In this document: one piece after another, positions 17,158 to 26,513 of the stretch
Layout of the letters: every line of letters starts with the position of its first letter
How positions within the stretch are numbered: the stretch's first letter is position 1
Origin: DATJGF01 sp035495315
GTDB lineage: Bacteria > Verrucomicrobiota > Verrucomicrobiia > Limisphaerales > UBA8199
Length of the DNA stretch: 64,000 nt
Reading direction: 5' to 3'
Assembly: GCA_035495315.1 (NCBI GenBank)
Contig: DATJGF010000162.1
Coordinates: forward strand, 1-64,000
Translations under genes and position numbers: made by a program
Notes under the pieces: model-generated
What the model was told of the DNA's origin: nothing
Database searches by the model: none
The model's input: only the letters and a program-made list of their open reading frames with translations

Positions 17158-18123
17158 TCATAACCTCAACAATCGTCGCGCTGCGGCGGCAATGCTCCGA
17201 GCAGTCGGCCGGTGCGCAGCCCAGAGGCTGGGATGGAACGGAACAGGGGTATCTTTTGCGTTCAGTCTTTGCGGTGGTGCATCGAGTAAACCAAATCCTT
17301 CGCTCGCCACTCGCGCAATAATCTCGGCAGTGACACCACCCCAGGGCCAAGCCTCACCCACGCACAAAAGACGACCGGTCCGGGCCACGGACGCCATCAC
17401 GGTATCCGTATCCAAAGGTTTTATCGAACGCAGGTCCACAACTTCAATTTCTGTTCCTTCAAGGGCAAGCTCCTCTGCGACGGCCAGTGCCTCGTGCAAC
17501 ATAGCGCTGTAAGCCACCAGGGTTATATCGCGTCCAGCGCGGGCGATCCGGGCCTTGCCGACCGGCATGGCCTGGGTTGGCAATTGCTCGGCCTTGAGGT
17601 GGTAATAGAGATATTTGTGCTCGCAAAAGATGACTGGATCGTCAATCGCCACCGCCTCCAGCAGCATGCTATAGGCATCTTCCACCGTTGCCGGGGTCAT
17701 TACGATCAAACCGGGATAATGCGCATAGACGGCTTCCATGCTTTGGCTATGGAAGGGGCCGCTGCCGGAAGTGCCACCACTCGGCAGCCGCACGGTGATA
17801 GGACAGGGCACCTTTGTCCGCCAGTGCAGGGTTGCAGCCTGGTTGACAATTTGATTGAAACCAACCGTGGAAAAATCGGCGAACTGCATCTCGATGATCG
17901 GGCGCATGCCTTCAATCGCAGCACCGACGGCCAGACCGATCATTGCATCTTCACTGATGGGGGAGTCGATAACCCGCCCGGGAAATTGTTGGGCCAGATT
18001 CTTTGTCGCCTTAAAAGCCCCACCGAATGCGCCGACATCCTGGCCATAAATGAACACCCGCGGATCTTCGGCCAGCGCCCGGGCCTGCGCTTCGCGAATG
18101 GCGTCCAGATACGTTATGCTCAT
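17158..18123 (-). CDS. pdhB: 2-Oxoacid dehydrogenase E1 component, beta subunit
   Basis: 321 residues beginning MSITYLDAIREAQARAL with the usual FIYGQDVGAFGGAFKATKNL and DSPISEDAMIGLAVGAA blocks of the transketolase-like beta subunit. The beta subunit binds the aminopyrimidine half of thiamine diphosphate and docks on E2. The C-terminal transketolase domain ends with LLCVGEAWPWGGVTAEI. It lies 57 bp after the alpha subunit and 190 bp before E2 on the same strand. Pyruvate, acetoin and branched-chain enzymes are close here, so the substrate is inferred from general abundance rather than read from the residues. Confidence 0.93.
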   Translation of the reverse strand: MSITYLDAIREAQARALAEDPRVFIYGQDVGAFGGAFKATKNLAQQFPGRVIDSPISEDAMIGLAVGAAIEGMRPIIEMQFADFSTVGFNQIVNQAATLHWRTKVPCPITVRLPSGGTSGSGPFHSQSMEAVYAHYPGLIVMTPATVEDAYSMLLEAVAIDDPVIFCEHKYLYYHLKAEQLPTQAMPVGKARIARAGRDITLVAYSAMLHEALAVAEELALEGTEIEVVDLRSIKPLDTDTVMASVARTGRLLCVGEAWPWGGVTAEIIARVASEGFGLLDAPPQRLNAKDTPVPFHPSLWAAHRPTARSIAAAARRLLRL

Positions 18124-18180
18124 GTGTAAGTGTGAATTAATCGCGCAAGCCGAGGCGTCGCGCGCAAATGATCACCGCCT

Positions 18181-19215
18181 TTAGACCGATTCATGGCCTT
18201 CGCTTAAGTGTTTTGAAGCTAAAGCGCACCAATCTTCTTTGTAGGGATCAGGAGTGGCTTCACGTTGTACCTTGGCCACTGCTTCCTCGACTTGCTGAGA
18301 GATCTCATTCCGCCATGTCGCCAGGGTCGCCTCGTCCACCCATCCACGTTCAAGCATCTGCTGCTGGCTAACGCGAAGGCAGTCTCGTCCAACGGGGGAG
18401 GCCTTCAGTTTGGGATCAACGTAGCTTGCGTCGTCGTGTTCGCCGTGACCACACAGGCGCAGAAGCTGCGCCACCACCAGTTGTGGGCCGCACCCGTTTC
18501 GCGCTTTGTTAACTGCGTCTCCGATGACCTCCAGACATGCTTCAAGATCGGTCCCATCAATTGTTTGGCCAGCGATGCCGTAACCGGCAGCCTTATCGAG
18601 CAGCGACTGGCAGGCAAACTGCCGCTCATTCGGGGTCGAATACGCGTATTGATTGTTTGCGACGATGATTACAGTGGGTAACTTTTCCACAGCAGCCTGG
18701 TTTAGGCTTTCGTGAAAAGCACCCGTCGATGTGCCCCCATCTCCGATTGACGTCAGGCCAACAGTTTGGGTTATCCCTTGAAAGCGCCGGGCCAGCAGGG
18801 CCCCGTTGACGACAGAAATCATCGCGCCAAGATGACTGATCATTGCCAACAAACCCTCGCGCGGACGGCCTCGATGCACATTTCCGTCTCGCCCACGCAT
18901 TGGACCTAGAGAAGAGCCCAGGTAAGTGCGCACTGAATCGAGCAACGGTTCACCAAATGCCAACCGGCCGGCGGTGTCGCGTATCAGCGGCGCAAATATG
19001 TCTCCTTTTCGCAATGCCAAGCCTCCCCCGACACTCAGCGCCTCCTGGCCGCGACCCAGAAAAACGCCTCCGTGGATTTTGCCCATGCGATAAAGACTGA
19101 CGAATTTGTCGTCCAGGATGCGCGCCAACAGCATCAGGCGGTAAGCCTTGCTGTATACTTCACGAATGGAGGAAGTTTCGCCCAACACGCCCTGGCCGAG
19201 CAACGTGTGAACCAT
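18181..19215 (-). CDS. pdhA: 2-Oxoacid dehydrogenase E1 component, alpha subunit
   Basis: 344 residues. The thiamine-diphosphate motif GDGGTSTGAFHESLNQA followed by VANNQYAYSTP is clear, and the GRGQEALSVGGGLALRKGD and RDTAGRLAFGEP blocks match E1 alpha of heterotetrameric complexes. The phosphorylation-loop region reads CGHGEHDDASYVD. It decarboxylates the 2-oxoacid and hands the acyl group to the E2 lipoyl arm. It is the first gene of the minus-strand operon E1 alpha, E1 beta, E2, nfo. The start is the ATG at 19215. A promoter was not convincingly found in the 350 bp upstream. Confidence 0.93.
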   Translation of the reverse strand: MVHTLLGQGVLGETSSIREVYSKAYRLMLLARILDDKFVSLYRMGKIHGGVFLGRGQEALSVGGGLALRKGDIFAPLIRDTAGRLAFGEPLLDSVRTYLGSSLGPMRGRDGNVHRGRPREGLLAMISHLGAMISVVNGALLARRFQGITQTVGLTSIGDGGTSTGAFHESLNQAAVEKLPTVIIVANNQYAYSTPNERQFACQSLLDKAAGYGIAGQTIDGTDLEACLEVIGDAVNKARNGCGPQLVVAQLLRLCGHGEHDDASYVDPKLKASPVGRDCLRVSQQQMLERGWVDEATLATWRNEISQQVEEAVAKVQREATPDPYKEDWCALASKHLSEGHESV

Positions 19216-19569
19216 GCAGTAATTAAGCAGAGTTCCAGTTGTTTCTGCAACGTTTCTTTGTGGTCGATATAAGCAGTGAATGTCTGATTTTGAGACAGAT
19301 CTGTCGTTAAGTAAATCGCTCAGCCGTCGTGCGGCCTCTGCCGACGGAAAACCGCGCTACCCAACCTCACTTCACTTTATCCCCTGGGCCTACAGGAAGG
19401 TGCTGCGACGCTTGACAATTCACGTCAAAGGAAGCTAAACCAAAGATTGGGGTAACCAGAGTAGCATCCGGCGTATTCAGCCGGCAGTTGGTGCCGAATG
19501 TGCTTAATGAGCACTGACTTAATACCGATGCATTACTTGTTCGCAAATGTGGTCTGAGAGCGCCGGAAA
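19216..19569. other. Divergent intergenic region between the dehydrogenase operon and the histidine kinase
   Basis: About 350 bp without a gene. A TTGACA at 19412-19417 faces the kinase, but no acceptable -10 box lies at the right distance. The region must hold the promoters of both flanking operons. No riboswitch-like structure was recognised. Confidence 0.5.
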
Positions 19570-22056
19570 ATGAATTCGCCTCAGTCTCAAGTTCTGTTGG
19601 TTGAGGATGATCCGCGGATGCCCGACGTGCTGGCCGCGCTTCTCCAGGACGATCGTGTCGTGCTGTCGAGCGCCAAGGATGCACAAGAAGCAATCCGCTT
19701 GCTGCGCGAGAAACCTTTTGATCTGGTTTTACTCGACTTGGGATTACCTGGGATGAACGGGTTCGAACTACTCACCCAGCTGAAGGAGTTGCCCGAAACT
19801 CAGGCCATACCTGTGATTGTCCTGACGGCTTGGAACGGCACAAATGATAAGCTGCGCGGGTTTGAGTTGGGGGCCAATGATTATCTGACCAAGCCTTTCG
19901 AATCAGCCGAACTCCGCGCCCGGTTGCGAGCAGCTTTGCGAGGCAAGCATTTGCAGGATGAATTGACCCAAACGAATCGCGAGCTGCTGGCGGCGCGTGT
20001 GGCTGCTGAAGCCGCTTCGAGAGCCAAAGCGGATTTTCTGGCCAACATGAGCCACGAAATCCGCACACCGATGAACGGAATCATCGCGATGGCGGGCCTG
20101 CTACTGGAAACACCTTTGAACCACGAGCAGCACGGTTACCTCGAGACCATTTATTCCAGTAGCGAATCGTTATTAACGATTATTAACGATATTCTGGATT
20201 TTTCGAAAATCGAATCCGGCAAACTCGAACTGGAACGGCAACCCTTTGATCTCAGGACGTGCATCGAAGAGGCGTTGGATCTTTTGGCAGCCAAGGCGGC
20301 GGAAAAGAAATTAGACCTCGTCTATCACGTTGAAGATAGTGTGCCGTCACAGGTGATTGGCGACGTAACCCGATTCCGTCAGGTGCTGGTCAATCTCTTA
20401 AGCAATGGCATTAAGTTCACCTCGATTGGGGAAGTAGTCGTCCAGGTCAAACTGCTTTCAACACCCAAAAAGGCTCAAGCTAAGGCCGACCCGCTGCATC
20501 TGCACTTCTCAGTCTCAGATACCGGCATTGGGATTCCCGTCGATCGACTTGCCCGGTTATTCAAATCTTTCAGCCAGGCAGATGCCTCGACCACTCGTCA
20601 ATACGGGGGGACCGGCCTGGGATTGGCGATCAGTAAACGCCTCGTCGAGATGATGGGTGGGAAAATGTGGGTCGAAAGTGTTCCCCATAAGGGTTCCACC
20701 TTCCATTTCACACTCTCCTTGGAATGCCATACCGCCACTCATCCCGGTGCGGAGGGGGCGCAGCCGGAATTTAAGAATCTGCGAGCTTTGATAGTGGACG
20801 ACAACGCCACCAGTTGCCGATTGATCAGCGCCCAAATGACCAAATGGGGCATGGTACCGCGAAGTGCGCAAACTGCCAGCAAGGCTCTGGAATATGTGCG
20901 CGGCGAGCGCTACGATCTGGCTTTGCTGGATATGCAAATGCCTGACCTGGATGCTTTGGCGCTGGCCAGCGAAATTCGCAAACTCCCGGGTGGAGCCACC
21001 ATGCCTCTAATCCTGCTGACCTGCGTCGGGGTGCGAACCGATAACTCCGATATTAGCGCTATTTCTTTTGCAGGCTGTTTGACCAAGCCGATAAAGCCCG
21101 CCCAGTTGCACCAGGCATTGCTGCGAGTTGTTTCGGGCCACAAACCCGCAGGCCCTAAAGCAGCATCCAAACAAAAATTGGATCCTACTTTGGCGCAACG
21201 TCTTCCCTTACGCGTATTGCTGTGCGACGATAACGCGATTAACCAGAAGGTCGCCTTGCGTTTGCTGCAACAAATGGGCTACCAGGCAGACCTTGCGGCC
21301 AATGGTCTGGAAGCTCTCGTCGCTTTGGATCGTCAGGCTTACGATCTGGTCTTTATGGACGTGATGATGCCGGAGATGGGAGGATTGGAAGCGACCCGTT
21401 TGATCCGGCAACGGCAAAAGCAAAGATCTCAATTCCCAAATTACAAGCCTTCGATTATCGTGGTAGCAATGACCGCTAACGCGATGCAAGGTGATCGTGA
21501 AAAGTGCCTGGCCGCCGGGATGGACGACTATATCGCCAAGCCCGTTCGGCTCGAAGACATTCGAACCATTGTGGAGAGGTGGGGAGCTATCGCGAGCGGT
21601 GTCGACGTCAATGGATCCGCCAATCCGGCTGAGGCGCGCCCGCAAACCAACGCCACTGTTGCGCAGCAAGGCCAACCAGTCACTCCGCCGGTTAACGCGC
21701 CAGTAGATATGGAGCGGATGATTGAATTCACCGATGGCAGCGCCGATAACTTGCGTGAGTTGATCACTCTATATCTGGATCAAACGACCGAACAGATGGA
21801 ACAGTTGGACGCGGCAGTCGCTGCCGGGTCGGCAACAGAAGTTCGGCGGATAGCTCATAGTTGCGCGGGTGCCAGTTCCACGTGCGGCATGCGAGAGCTC
21901 GTCCCACTGCTGCGGGAGTTGGAGCGCCAAGGCTTTGAGGGCAAGCTGATCAATGCGGCTCAGCTGTGCGAACAAGCCGGAAGGGAATTTGCACGCATTC
22001 GCGCGTTCCTCGTGGCTTATATGGCCGGACACGCCGATCTCGTGTCCAAGCCGTAG
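19570..22056 (+). CDS. Cytoplasmic hybrid histidine kinase (REC-HisKA-HATPase-REC-REC-HPt)
   Basis: 828 residues without membrane helices. Order: receiver 1 (D56, K108), a coiled linker at about 119-155, HisKA with the phosphorylated histidine in MSHEIRTPMNG (H162), HATPase with DTGIGI (317-322) and GGTGLGLAIS, receiver 2 (LLDMQMPD, D454), receiver 3 (MDVMMPE, D597, K657) and an HPt domain (IAHSCAGASS, H763). It has no sensor domain of its own, so its input is presumably the N-terminal receiver, phosphorylated by or bound to another protein. The next gene starts 1 bp after the stop and encodes a REC-HPt-REC protein, so the two probably form one phosphorelay. The output is unknown, as neither protein has a DNA-binding domain. 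Confidence 0.95.
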   Translation: MNSPQSQVLLVEDDPRMPDVLAALLQDDRVVLSSAKDAQEAIRLLREKPFDLVLLDLGLPGMNGFELLTQLKELPETQAIPVIVLTAWNGTNDKLRGFELGANDYLTKPFESAELRARLRAALRGKHLQDELTQTNRELLAARVAAEAASRAKADFLANMSHEIRTPMNGIIAMAGLLLETPLNHEQHGYLETIYSSSESLLTIINDILDFSKIESGKLELERQPFDLRTCIEEALDLLAAKAAEKKLDLVYHVEDSVPSQVIGDVTRFRQVLVNLLSNGIKFTSIGEVVVQVKLLSTPKKAQAKADPLHLHFSVSDTGIGIPVDRLARLFKSFSQADASTTRQYGGTGLGLAISKRLVEMMGGKMWVESVPHKGSTFHFTLSLECHTATHPGAEGAQPEFKNLRALIVDDNATSCRLISAQMTKWGMVPRSAQTASKALEYVRGERYDLALLDMQMPDLDALALASEIRKLPGGATMPLILLTCVGVRTDNSDISAISFAGCLTKPIKPAQLHQALLRVVSGHKPAGPKAASKQKLDPTLAQRLPLRVLLCDDNAINQKVALRLLQQMGYQADLAANGLEALVALDRQAYDLVFMDVMMPEMGGLEATRLIRQRQKQRSQFPNYKPSIIVVAMTANAMQGDREKCLAAGMDDYIAKPVRLEDIRTIVERWGAIASGVDVNGSANPAEARPQTNATVAQQGQPVTPPVNAPVDMERMIEFTDGSADNLRELITLYLDQTTEQMEQLDAAVAAGSATEVRRIAHSCAGASSTCGMRELVPLLRELERQGFEGKLINAAQLCEQAGREFARIRAFLVAYMAGHADLVSKP

Positions 22057-22057
22057 C

Positions 22058-23275
22058 ATGAAGAAAATTCTGATTATCGAGGACGATCAGATCGTCGCGA
22101 ATATCTATCGGAACAAGTTCTCGGTGGAGGGGTTCCAGGTCGAAATCGCGAGCGATGGGCCGAGCGGGCTGGAGACATTGCGCAGCTTTCAGCCGGACGC
22201 TGTTATTCTGGATCTCATGCTGCCGGGCATGACGGGCGTTGAGGTGATGAAAAAGGTGCGGGCGTTACCCGAATACCAGAAACTTCCGATCATTGTCTTT
22301 TCAAATACCTACCTGACCAACATGGTGCAGGAAGCATGGAAAGCTGGAGCTACTAAATGTCTTTCCAAGGCCAATTGCACACCGAAACAATTGATTGAGG
22401 TAGTTCGCAATTCAGTTGCCAGTAACGGCGCCACCACAACTGCTGCGATGCCAGCGGAATCGCAAGCCAAGTCCTCACCGGCACCGCACCCTGAACCACC
22501 CCAGCCGTCTCCGGCTCACCGTCGGCCAGCGGATATCCAGACAAATCCATCAAATTCTTTCCTCGAAAGCCTTCCGGCAACGTTGACCAGTTTGCGCACG
22601 CTTTTGCAGTCGCTCATCAAGGCGGAGGATGAGACTGGGCGGGCGAAACAGATCCACGAGATGTATCGACGTATCCATGGCTTGACCAGTAACGCGGGGT
22701 TCAACGGCATGTTGACCATTGCTCACATGGCCGACGCACTGGAGGCGTTGTTGAAAGAGCTTTACGAAAAGCCCAAGAATATCAACGCTTCCACCTTACG
22801 GACCGTTGCCTCGGCGGTTGATTTCCTCGCAATTCTCTTCGAGCGACGTGCTGTGTTGGACCAAGGCGAAAAACCCGCGACTAACGTGCTGGTCGTCGAT
22901 GATGAAGCCATTTCACGACGAGCGGTGACTTACGCGTTGGAAAAGGCGAAGATCAAATGTGTCGCAGTTGAAGATCCTCAGGTTGCTTATCAACTGCTTG
23001 CAGAAAAACCGTTCGACCTCGTGTTTCTCGATGTCGATATGCCGGGCATGACCGGTTATGAATTGTGCTCCAAATTACGGAATTTGTCCGCGCACAAAAA
23101 AACTCCGGTGGTGTTTGTCACCGGGTTGAACGATCTCGAAAGTCGGGCCAACTCCATGGTCAGTGGCGGTAACGATTTCATTGCCAAACCTTTCCTGTTT
23201 ATCGAACTGGCGGTTAAGGCCCTGGTTTATTTGCTTCGCGGCCAGATCCCGGCACCGAAAAAGGTCGCTTCTTAA
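22058..23275 (+). CDS. REC-HPt-REC phosphorelay protein
   Basis: 405 residues from the ATG at 22058, one base after the kinase stop. Receiver 1 spans 1-120 (IIEDD, D52, K104), a proline/serine-rich linker spans 130-168, an HPt-like bundle has RRIHGLTSNAG with H207, and receiver 2 spans 275-395 (VVDDE, D325, FIAKPF). There is no output domain. Receiver 1 has SKANC where the conserved lysine-proline normally stands, so its switch may be atypical. Such proteins pass phosphate between partners; with the neighbouring kinase the locus encodes five receivers and two HPt domains. It could gate an unlinked output regulator or a motility/exopolysaccharide process, which is inference. Confidence 0.92.
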   Translation: MKKILIIEDDQIVANIYRNKFSVEGFQVEIASDGPSGLETLRSFQPDAVILDLMLPGMTGVEVMKKVRALPEYQKLPIIVFSNTYLTNMVQEAWKAGATKCLSKANCTPKQLIEVVRNSVASNGATTTAAMPAESQAKSSPAPHPEPPQPSPAHRRPADIQTNPSNSFLESLPATLTSLRTLLQSLIKAEDETGRAKQIHEMYRRIHGLTSNAGFNGMLTIAHMADALEALLKELYEKPKNINASTLRTVASAVDFLAILFERRAVLDQGEKPATNVLVVDDEAISRRAVTYALEKAKIKCVAVEDPQVAYQLLAEKPFDLVFLDVDMPGMTGYELCSKLRNLSAHKKTPVVFVTGLNDLESRANSMVSGGNDFIAKPFLFIELAVKALVYLLRGQIPAPKKVAS

Positions 23276-23318
23276 ATCAGAAAATTGGCCCTCGCACCGC
23301 TTCATGGCGTTGCATGGT

Positions 23319-23440
23319 CTAAATCCGCAACTCGGAACGCCGAGCTCCGCGGAGCTCCGCAAGGCCTCAGATTCCCTAAAACCTCTCGGAGTACTTCACC
23401 CTCGCGGATGTTGTCGCCTAGAGGAGCTCGGGTTCCCGAC
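23319..23440. repeat. Dispersed repeat family A, diverged copy
   Basis: The arms CTCGGAACGCCGAGCTCC (23331-23348) and GGAGCTCGGGTTCCCGA (23423-23439) form an imperfect inverted repeat. The 15-base leader CTAAATCCGCAACTC (23319-23333) is identical to that at 35808-35822 in another copy. It lies between the phosphorelay operon and the HIT gene. Confidence 0.7.
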
Positions 23441-23453
23441 GCCTTGCCAGTTT

Positions 23454-23480
23454 TTGACTTTGACTGGTTCTGTTTATAGT
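23454..23480 (+). promoter_or_regulatory. Candidate promoter of the HIT gene
   Basis: TTGACT (23454-23459) and TATAGT (23475-23480) are 15 bp apart, slightly short. A start of transcription near 23487 would place the ATG at 23489 almost at the 5' end, so the message would be leaderless or nearly so. Confidence 0.35.
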
Positions 23481-23488
23481 GTTTCCTG

Positions 23489-23992
23489 ATGGAATCGCTG
23501 CACGCCCCCTGGCGCATTGAGTATATCCTTGCACCTAAATCACCACAGACGCAGAGCCTTTTTACGACGATCGCACAATCAAGCGACGACGAGGCGAATT
23601 ATGTGATTGCGCGTGAGCGAACCTGTTATGCCCTGCTCAATACCTATCCATATAATGGAGGTCATTTAATGGTTGTCCCCTACAAGCAGGTCCAGGATCT
23701 TAATGGGTTGACCGACGAGGAAATGACAGATCTGATGCGCTTGACGCGCCGGTGCCAAAATGCGCTGACGCGCGTGATGAAACCTGATGGTTTTAACATC
23801 GGAATCAATCTCGGCAAAGTTGCTGGTGCAGGAATTTACGAACACCTCCATGTGCATGTTGTGCCTCGCTGGCAGGGCGACACCAACTTTATGCCAGTCC
23901 TGGCCAACACGACCGTGGTTCCTCAGGCTTTAACCGAACTGGCGGCCAAATTGCGCGCGGCTTTAGAGAATGAATCGGCTCCAGCACGATAA
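23489..23992 (+). CDS. HIT family nucleotide hydrolase or phosphorylase
   Basis: 167 residues. The histidine triad HLHVHVVPRW is present, with an upstream NTYPYNGGHLMVVPYKQV and GINLGKVAGAGIYEH. This is the AP4A-phosphorylase-like/HIT branch that acts on nucleoside 5'-phosphoryl bonds with a histidine nucleophile; the exact substrate is not determinable. The start is the ATG at 23489. It stands alone between two repeat-bearing intergenic regions, upstream of the phoH-ybeY genes on the same strand. Confidence 0.92.
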   Translation: MESLHAPWRIEYILAPKSPQTQSLFTTIAQSSDDEANYVIARERTCYALLNTYPYNGGHLMVVPYKQVQDLNGLTDEEMTDLMRLTRRCQNALTRVMKPDGFNIGINLGKVAGAGIYEHLHVHVVPRWQGDTNFMPVLANTTVVPQALTELAAKLRAALENESAPAR

Positions 23993-24002
23993 CCTTGCGC
24001 CC

Positions 24003-24201
24003 TGCAGGCAACGACGTAGGGAGACCTCCATGCGCGCACGGACAGGCGATCGGATCCTGTCAATGAACGATCCACGCAAAAAGGCAATTCCCCTCACCGC
24101 CACTCTTCCCAGGAAGAATGGAAACCTGCGCCCACTCGGCAAAGCCCGGCGGTGGCCGCGCGTCTTCTGGACGGCAGAGCCTCCTTACGTCGACTCCCAC
24201 A
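24003..24201. repeat. Dispersed repeat family B, degenerate copy
   Basis: The left arm at 24003-24028 (core GACGTAGGGAGACCTC) and the right arm at 24177-24201 (core GCCTCCTTACGTCGACTCC) are diverged versions of the arms seen intact at 53217-53302, about 150 bp apart. No gene fits between 23993 and 24262. Confidence 0.55.
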
Positions 24202-24262
24202 TTGACCGGGCCGATTCGCCACTTCGCACGTCGATTCCGATATTCATTTGCAACTCCAGATC

Positions 24263-25246
24263 ATGCCCTTAGAGACACTCCATTTTGAAAATGCTCGCGT
24301 GGCCCAGCAGCTTTATAACAATGATCCACGCAACCTTGACGCCATCGAACAGCAGCTTGGCGTCAAAGCGACCTCGCGCGAAGGCTGGATTAAGCTCGAA
24401 GGAGAACCCGACGGGCTAGAAAGAGCCAAACATCTGTTTTTAATGCTCGAGGATTCGCTCAATGCCGGCACGCCGGTGCGCCAGCGTGAATTCTCGCATG
24501 CCCTAAACATCGTTAAGCATGAAGGCGTGTCGATGTTGAAGGACATTCTGAGTGATCGGATTCAAACTTCCGATAAAAAACCGAGCGTCACTGCTAAAAC
24601 CGTTGGGCAAAAGAAGTATTTGGATGCGATCCGTCGCAACGATGTCACTATCGGAGTCGGTCCCGCAGGAACCGGCAAGACCTACCTGGCGGTGGCGATG
24701 GCCTTGGCCGCGCTGCGCGAAGGAAGGGTCTCCCGGATTATTCTCACTCGACCCGCAGTCGAAGCGGGCGAGGCGCTGGGTTTTCTGCCAGGCGACCTTT
24801 ACGAGAAGATTATGCCTTACCTGCGGCCGCTGCATGATGCGCTGCATGACATGTTGCCCGCCGAAGAGATCCAAAAGCACACCGAAAGAGGCGTTATTGA
24901 GATTGCTCCTTTGGCGTACATGCGCGGCCGGACCCTCAACCATGCCTTCATTATCCTGGACGAGGCGCAGAATTCGACTACCGAACAAATGTTTATGTTT
25001 CTCACACGGCTGGGCATCAGCTCCAAAGCGGTGATTACCGGCGACGAGACGCAAATTGATTTGCCCCCTCAAAAACGATCCGGCTTGCTGGAAGCCCACC
25101 GCGTGCTGCGCCACATCGAAGGAATCGCGATTATCGAGTTCACCCGCCGCGATGTCGTCCGCCATCCACTCGTGCAGCGAATAATTGCGGCGTACGAGGA
25201 GCATCGCGGAAAAGACCGCCGCGGGCGCCGCGGAGAGGAGGAGTGA
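24263..25246 (+). CDS. phoH: PhoH-like ATPase
   Basis: 327 residues from the ATG at 24263 (MPLETLHFENARVAQQLY). It has the PhoH N-terminal KH-like part, then Walker A GVGPAGTGKTYLAVAMA, the RPAVEAGEALGFLPGDLYEK block and Walker B FIILDEAQNSTTEQM, ending with VITGDETQIDLP and the arginine-rich tail. PhoH/YbeZ proteins are RNA-linked ATPases that work with YbeY in rRNA maturation. The YbeY start GTG overlaps the PhoH stop in GTGA, so the pair is translationally coupled as in many bacteria. Confidence 0.95.
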   Translation: MPLETLHFENARVAQQLYNNDPRNLDAIEQQLGVKATSREGWIKLEGEPDGLERAKHLFLMLEDSLNAGTPVRQREFSHALNIVKHEGVSMLKDILSDRIQTSDKKPSVTAKTVGQKKYLDAIRRNDVTIGVGPAGTGKTYLAVAMALAALREGRVSRIILTRPAVEAGEALGFLPGDLYEKIMPYLRPLHDALHDMLPAEEIQKHTERGVIEIAPLAYMRGRTLNHAFIILDEAQNSTTEQMFMFLTRLGISSKAVITGDETQIDLPPQKRSGLLEAHRVLRHIEGIAIIEFTRRDVVRHPLVQRIIAAYEEHRGKDRRGRRGEEE

Positions 25247-25737
25247 CGCGCCAACTTACGGTTCGCAATCGCGTCCGCCATTATCGGGTGGATCTCCGGC
25301 TACTGCGCCGGATTATTCAACGCCTGCTAGCGGAGTTTACCGCCCGTATGGTGATGGACCTTGGGATTTATCTGGTGGGCGAGCCAGAGATGATTCGCTT
25401 GAATGAAACGTTCGTCCGCCATCGAGGCTCAACGGATGTCATCACGTTTGATTATTCAGATCCAGACGAGGCCCTCCGCTCAGGCGAAATCTTTGTTTGC
25501 CTGGATGAAGCCCGCATCCAAGCGTCGCGTTTTGGCACAACCTGGCAGCACGAATTGGTCCGATACATCGTGCACGGGTTGCTTCATCTAAACGGGTACG
25601 ATGACCGCCGGAGCCGCGAACGTGACCGAATGAAGCAACGGGAGAATCGGCTCGTGCGAGCAATATCTGAGGAATTTCATATAGAGAAACTGGGACGCCG
25701 CCCCTCGCGCGCCAAACGCAGCGTCACTGCTGCTTAA
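25243..25737 (+). CDS. ybeY: Endoribonuclease YbeY (rRNA maturation factor)
   Basis: 164 residues from a GTG at 25243. The family blocks NETFVRHRGSTDVITFDYSD and the metal site HGLLHLNGYDD are present. The usual site is H-x3-H-x5-H; here the third ligand is aspartate. Similar changes occur in some other phyla, so this need not mean loss of activity. The C-terminus after residue 140 is a basic tail (RRPSRAKR). YbeY is a single-strand endoribonuclease needed for 16S rRNA 3'-end processing and ribosome quality control. It is coupled to phoH; DUF502 follows 74 bp later. Confidence 0.93.
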   Translation: MTRQLTVRNRVRHYRVDLRLLRRIIQRLLAEFTARMVMDLGIYLVGEPEMIRLNETFVRHRGSTDVITFDYSDPDEALRSGEIFVCLDEARIQASRFGTTWQHELVRYIVHGLLHLNGYDDRRSRERDRMKQRENRLVRAISEEFHIEKLGRRPSRAKRSVTAA

Positions 25738-25811
25738 TCCGTTTGGCCACACACCCGGCGGCATTTTAACGAGGCTTTGCGTCCCTGCCGCTTTAGGCTA
25801 CTCTAGAACCA

Positions 25812-26513
25812 GTGAAAAAAGACCTCTTTGCGCGCTGGCAGGCTAATTTTTGGGCGGGGCTGGCGATTGTTTTGCCGGCCGTGATCTCGGTGGCGGTCTT
25901 GGGCTGGCTCTTCGGCACAGTGGCCAATATCACCGATACGCTTCTGATCTTCCTCCCACACCGGCTCACTCATCACGATCAAGGAAACGGCCCCATGTAC
26001 TGGTACTGGAGTTTGTTTGCACTCCTGTTGGCCATGTTTTTGATCGGCGGTGTTGGTTTACTCGCCCGCAACTACTTCGGCAAACGCCTCATCGAATGGG
26101 TCGATGCCGCGTTGCTGAAAATTCCGCTGCTCAACAAAATCTACGGGGCGACCAAACAAGTTAATGACGCGTTTTCCTCGACGAACAAGACCGCGTTCCG
26201 GACCGTTGTGCTGGTGGAATTTCCTCGCTCAGGAGCCTACTCCATGGGCTTCATTACTAGCGAGCAACAGGATGAATTCCAGGCCAAGACAAAGGAGAAG
26301 CTCGTTTCCGTATTCATTCCCACGACACCAAATCCGACCTCGGGTTTTCTTGTCCTGGTCCCGGAAGACGAAGTCATCAAGCTTGAGATGTCGGTAGCCG
26401 ATGGCATTAAGTACATCATCAGCCTGGGTTCGATCATGCCTGACTACACGCCGGAAATGGGGCGACAGTTCAAACCTGCCGCGATTGATTTAACGTCCGC
26501 GGGTCATGGTTGA
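25812..26513 (+). CDS. DUF502 family membrane protein
   Basis: 233 residues from a GTG at 25812 (VKKDLFARWQANFWAGLAIV). Two membrane helices lie at about 12-38 and 70-90, followed by a soluble C-terminal half with KIPLLNKIYGATKQVNDAFS, VVLVEFPRSGAYSMGF and VFIPTTPNPTSGFL, the standard DUF502 blocks. The molecular role of the family is not established. Its stop overlaps the start of recO by 8 bp, so the two are co-translated. Identification of the family is firm from these blocks; nothing in the context defines a function beyond membership of this housekeeping run. Confidence 0.9.
   Translation: MKKDLFARWQANFWAGLAIVLPAVISVAVLGWLFGTVANITDTLLIFLPHRLTHHDQGNGPMYWYWSLFALLLAMFLIGGVGLLARNYFGKRLIEWVDAALLKIPLLNKIYGATKQVNDAFSSTNKTAFRTVVLVEFPRSGAYSMGFITSEQQDEFQAKTKEKLVSVFIPTTPNPTSGFLVLVPEDEVIKLEMSVADGIKYIISLGSIMPDYTPEMGRQFKPAAIDLTSAGHG

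Noticed and set aside
23970..24272. 100-codon frame after the HIT gene
   Set aside because: It runs through a degenerate family B repeat and overlaps phoH; there is no family signal.
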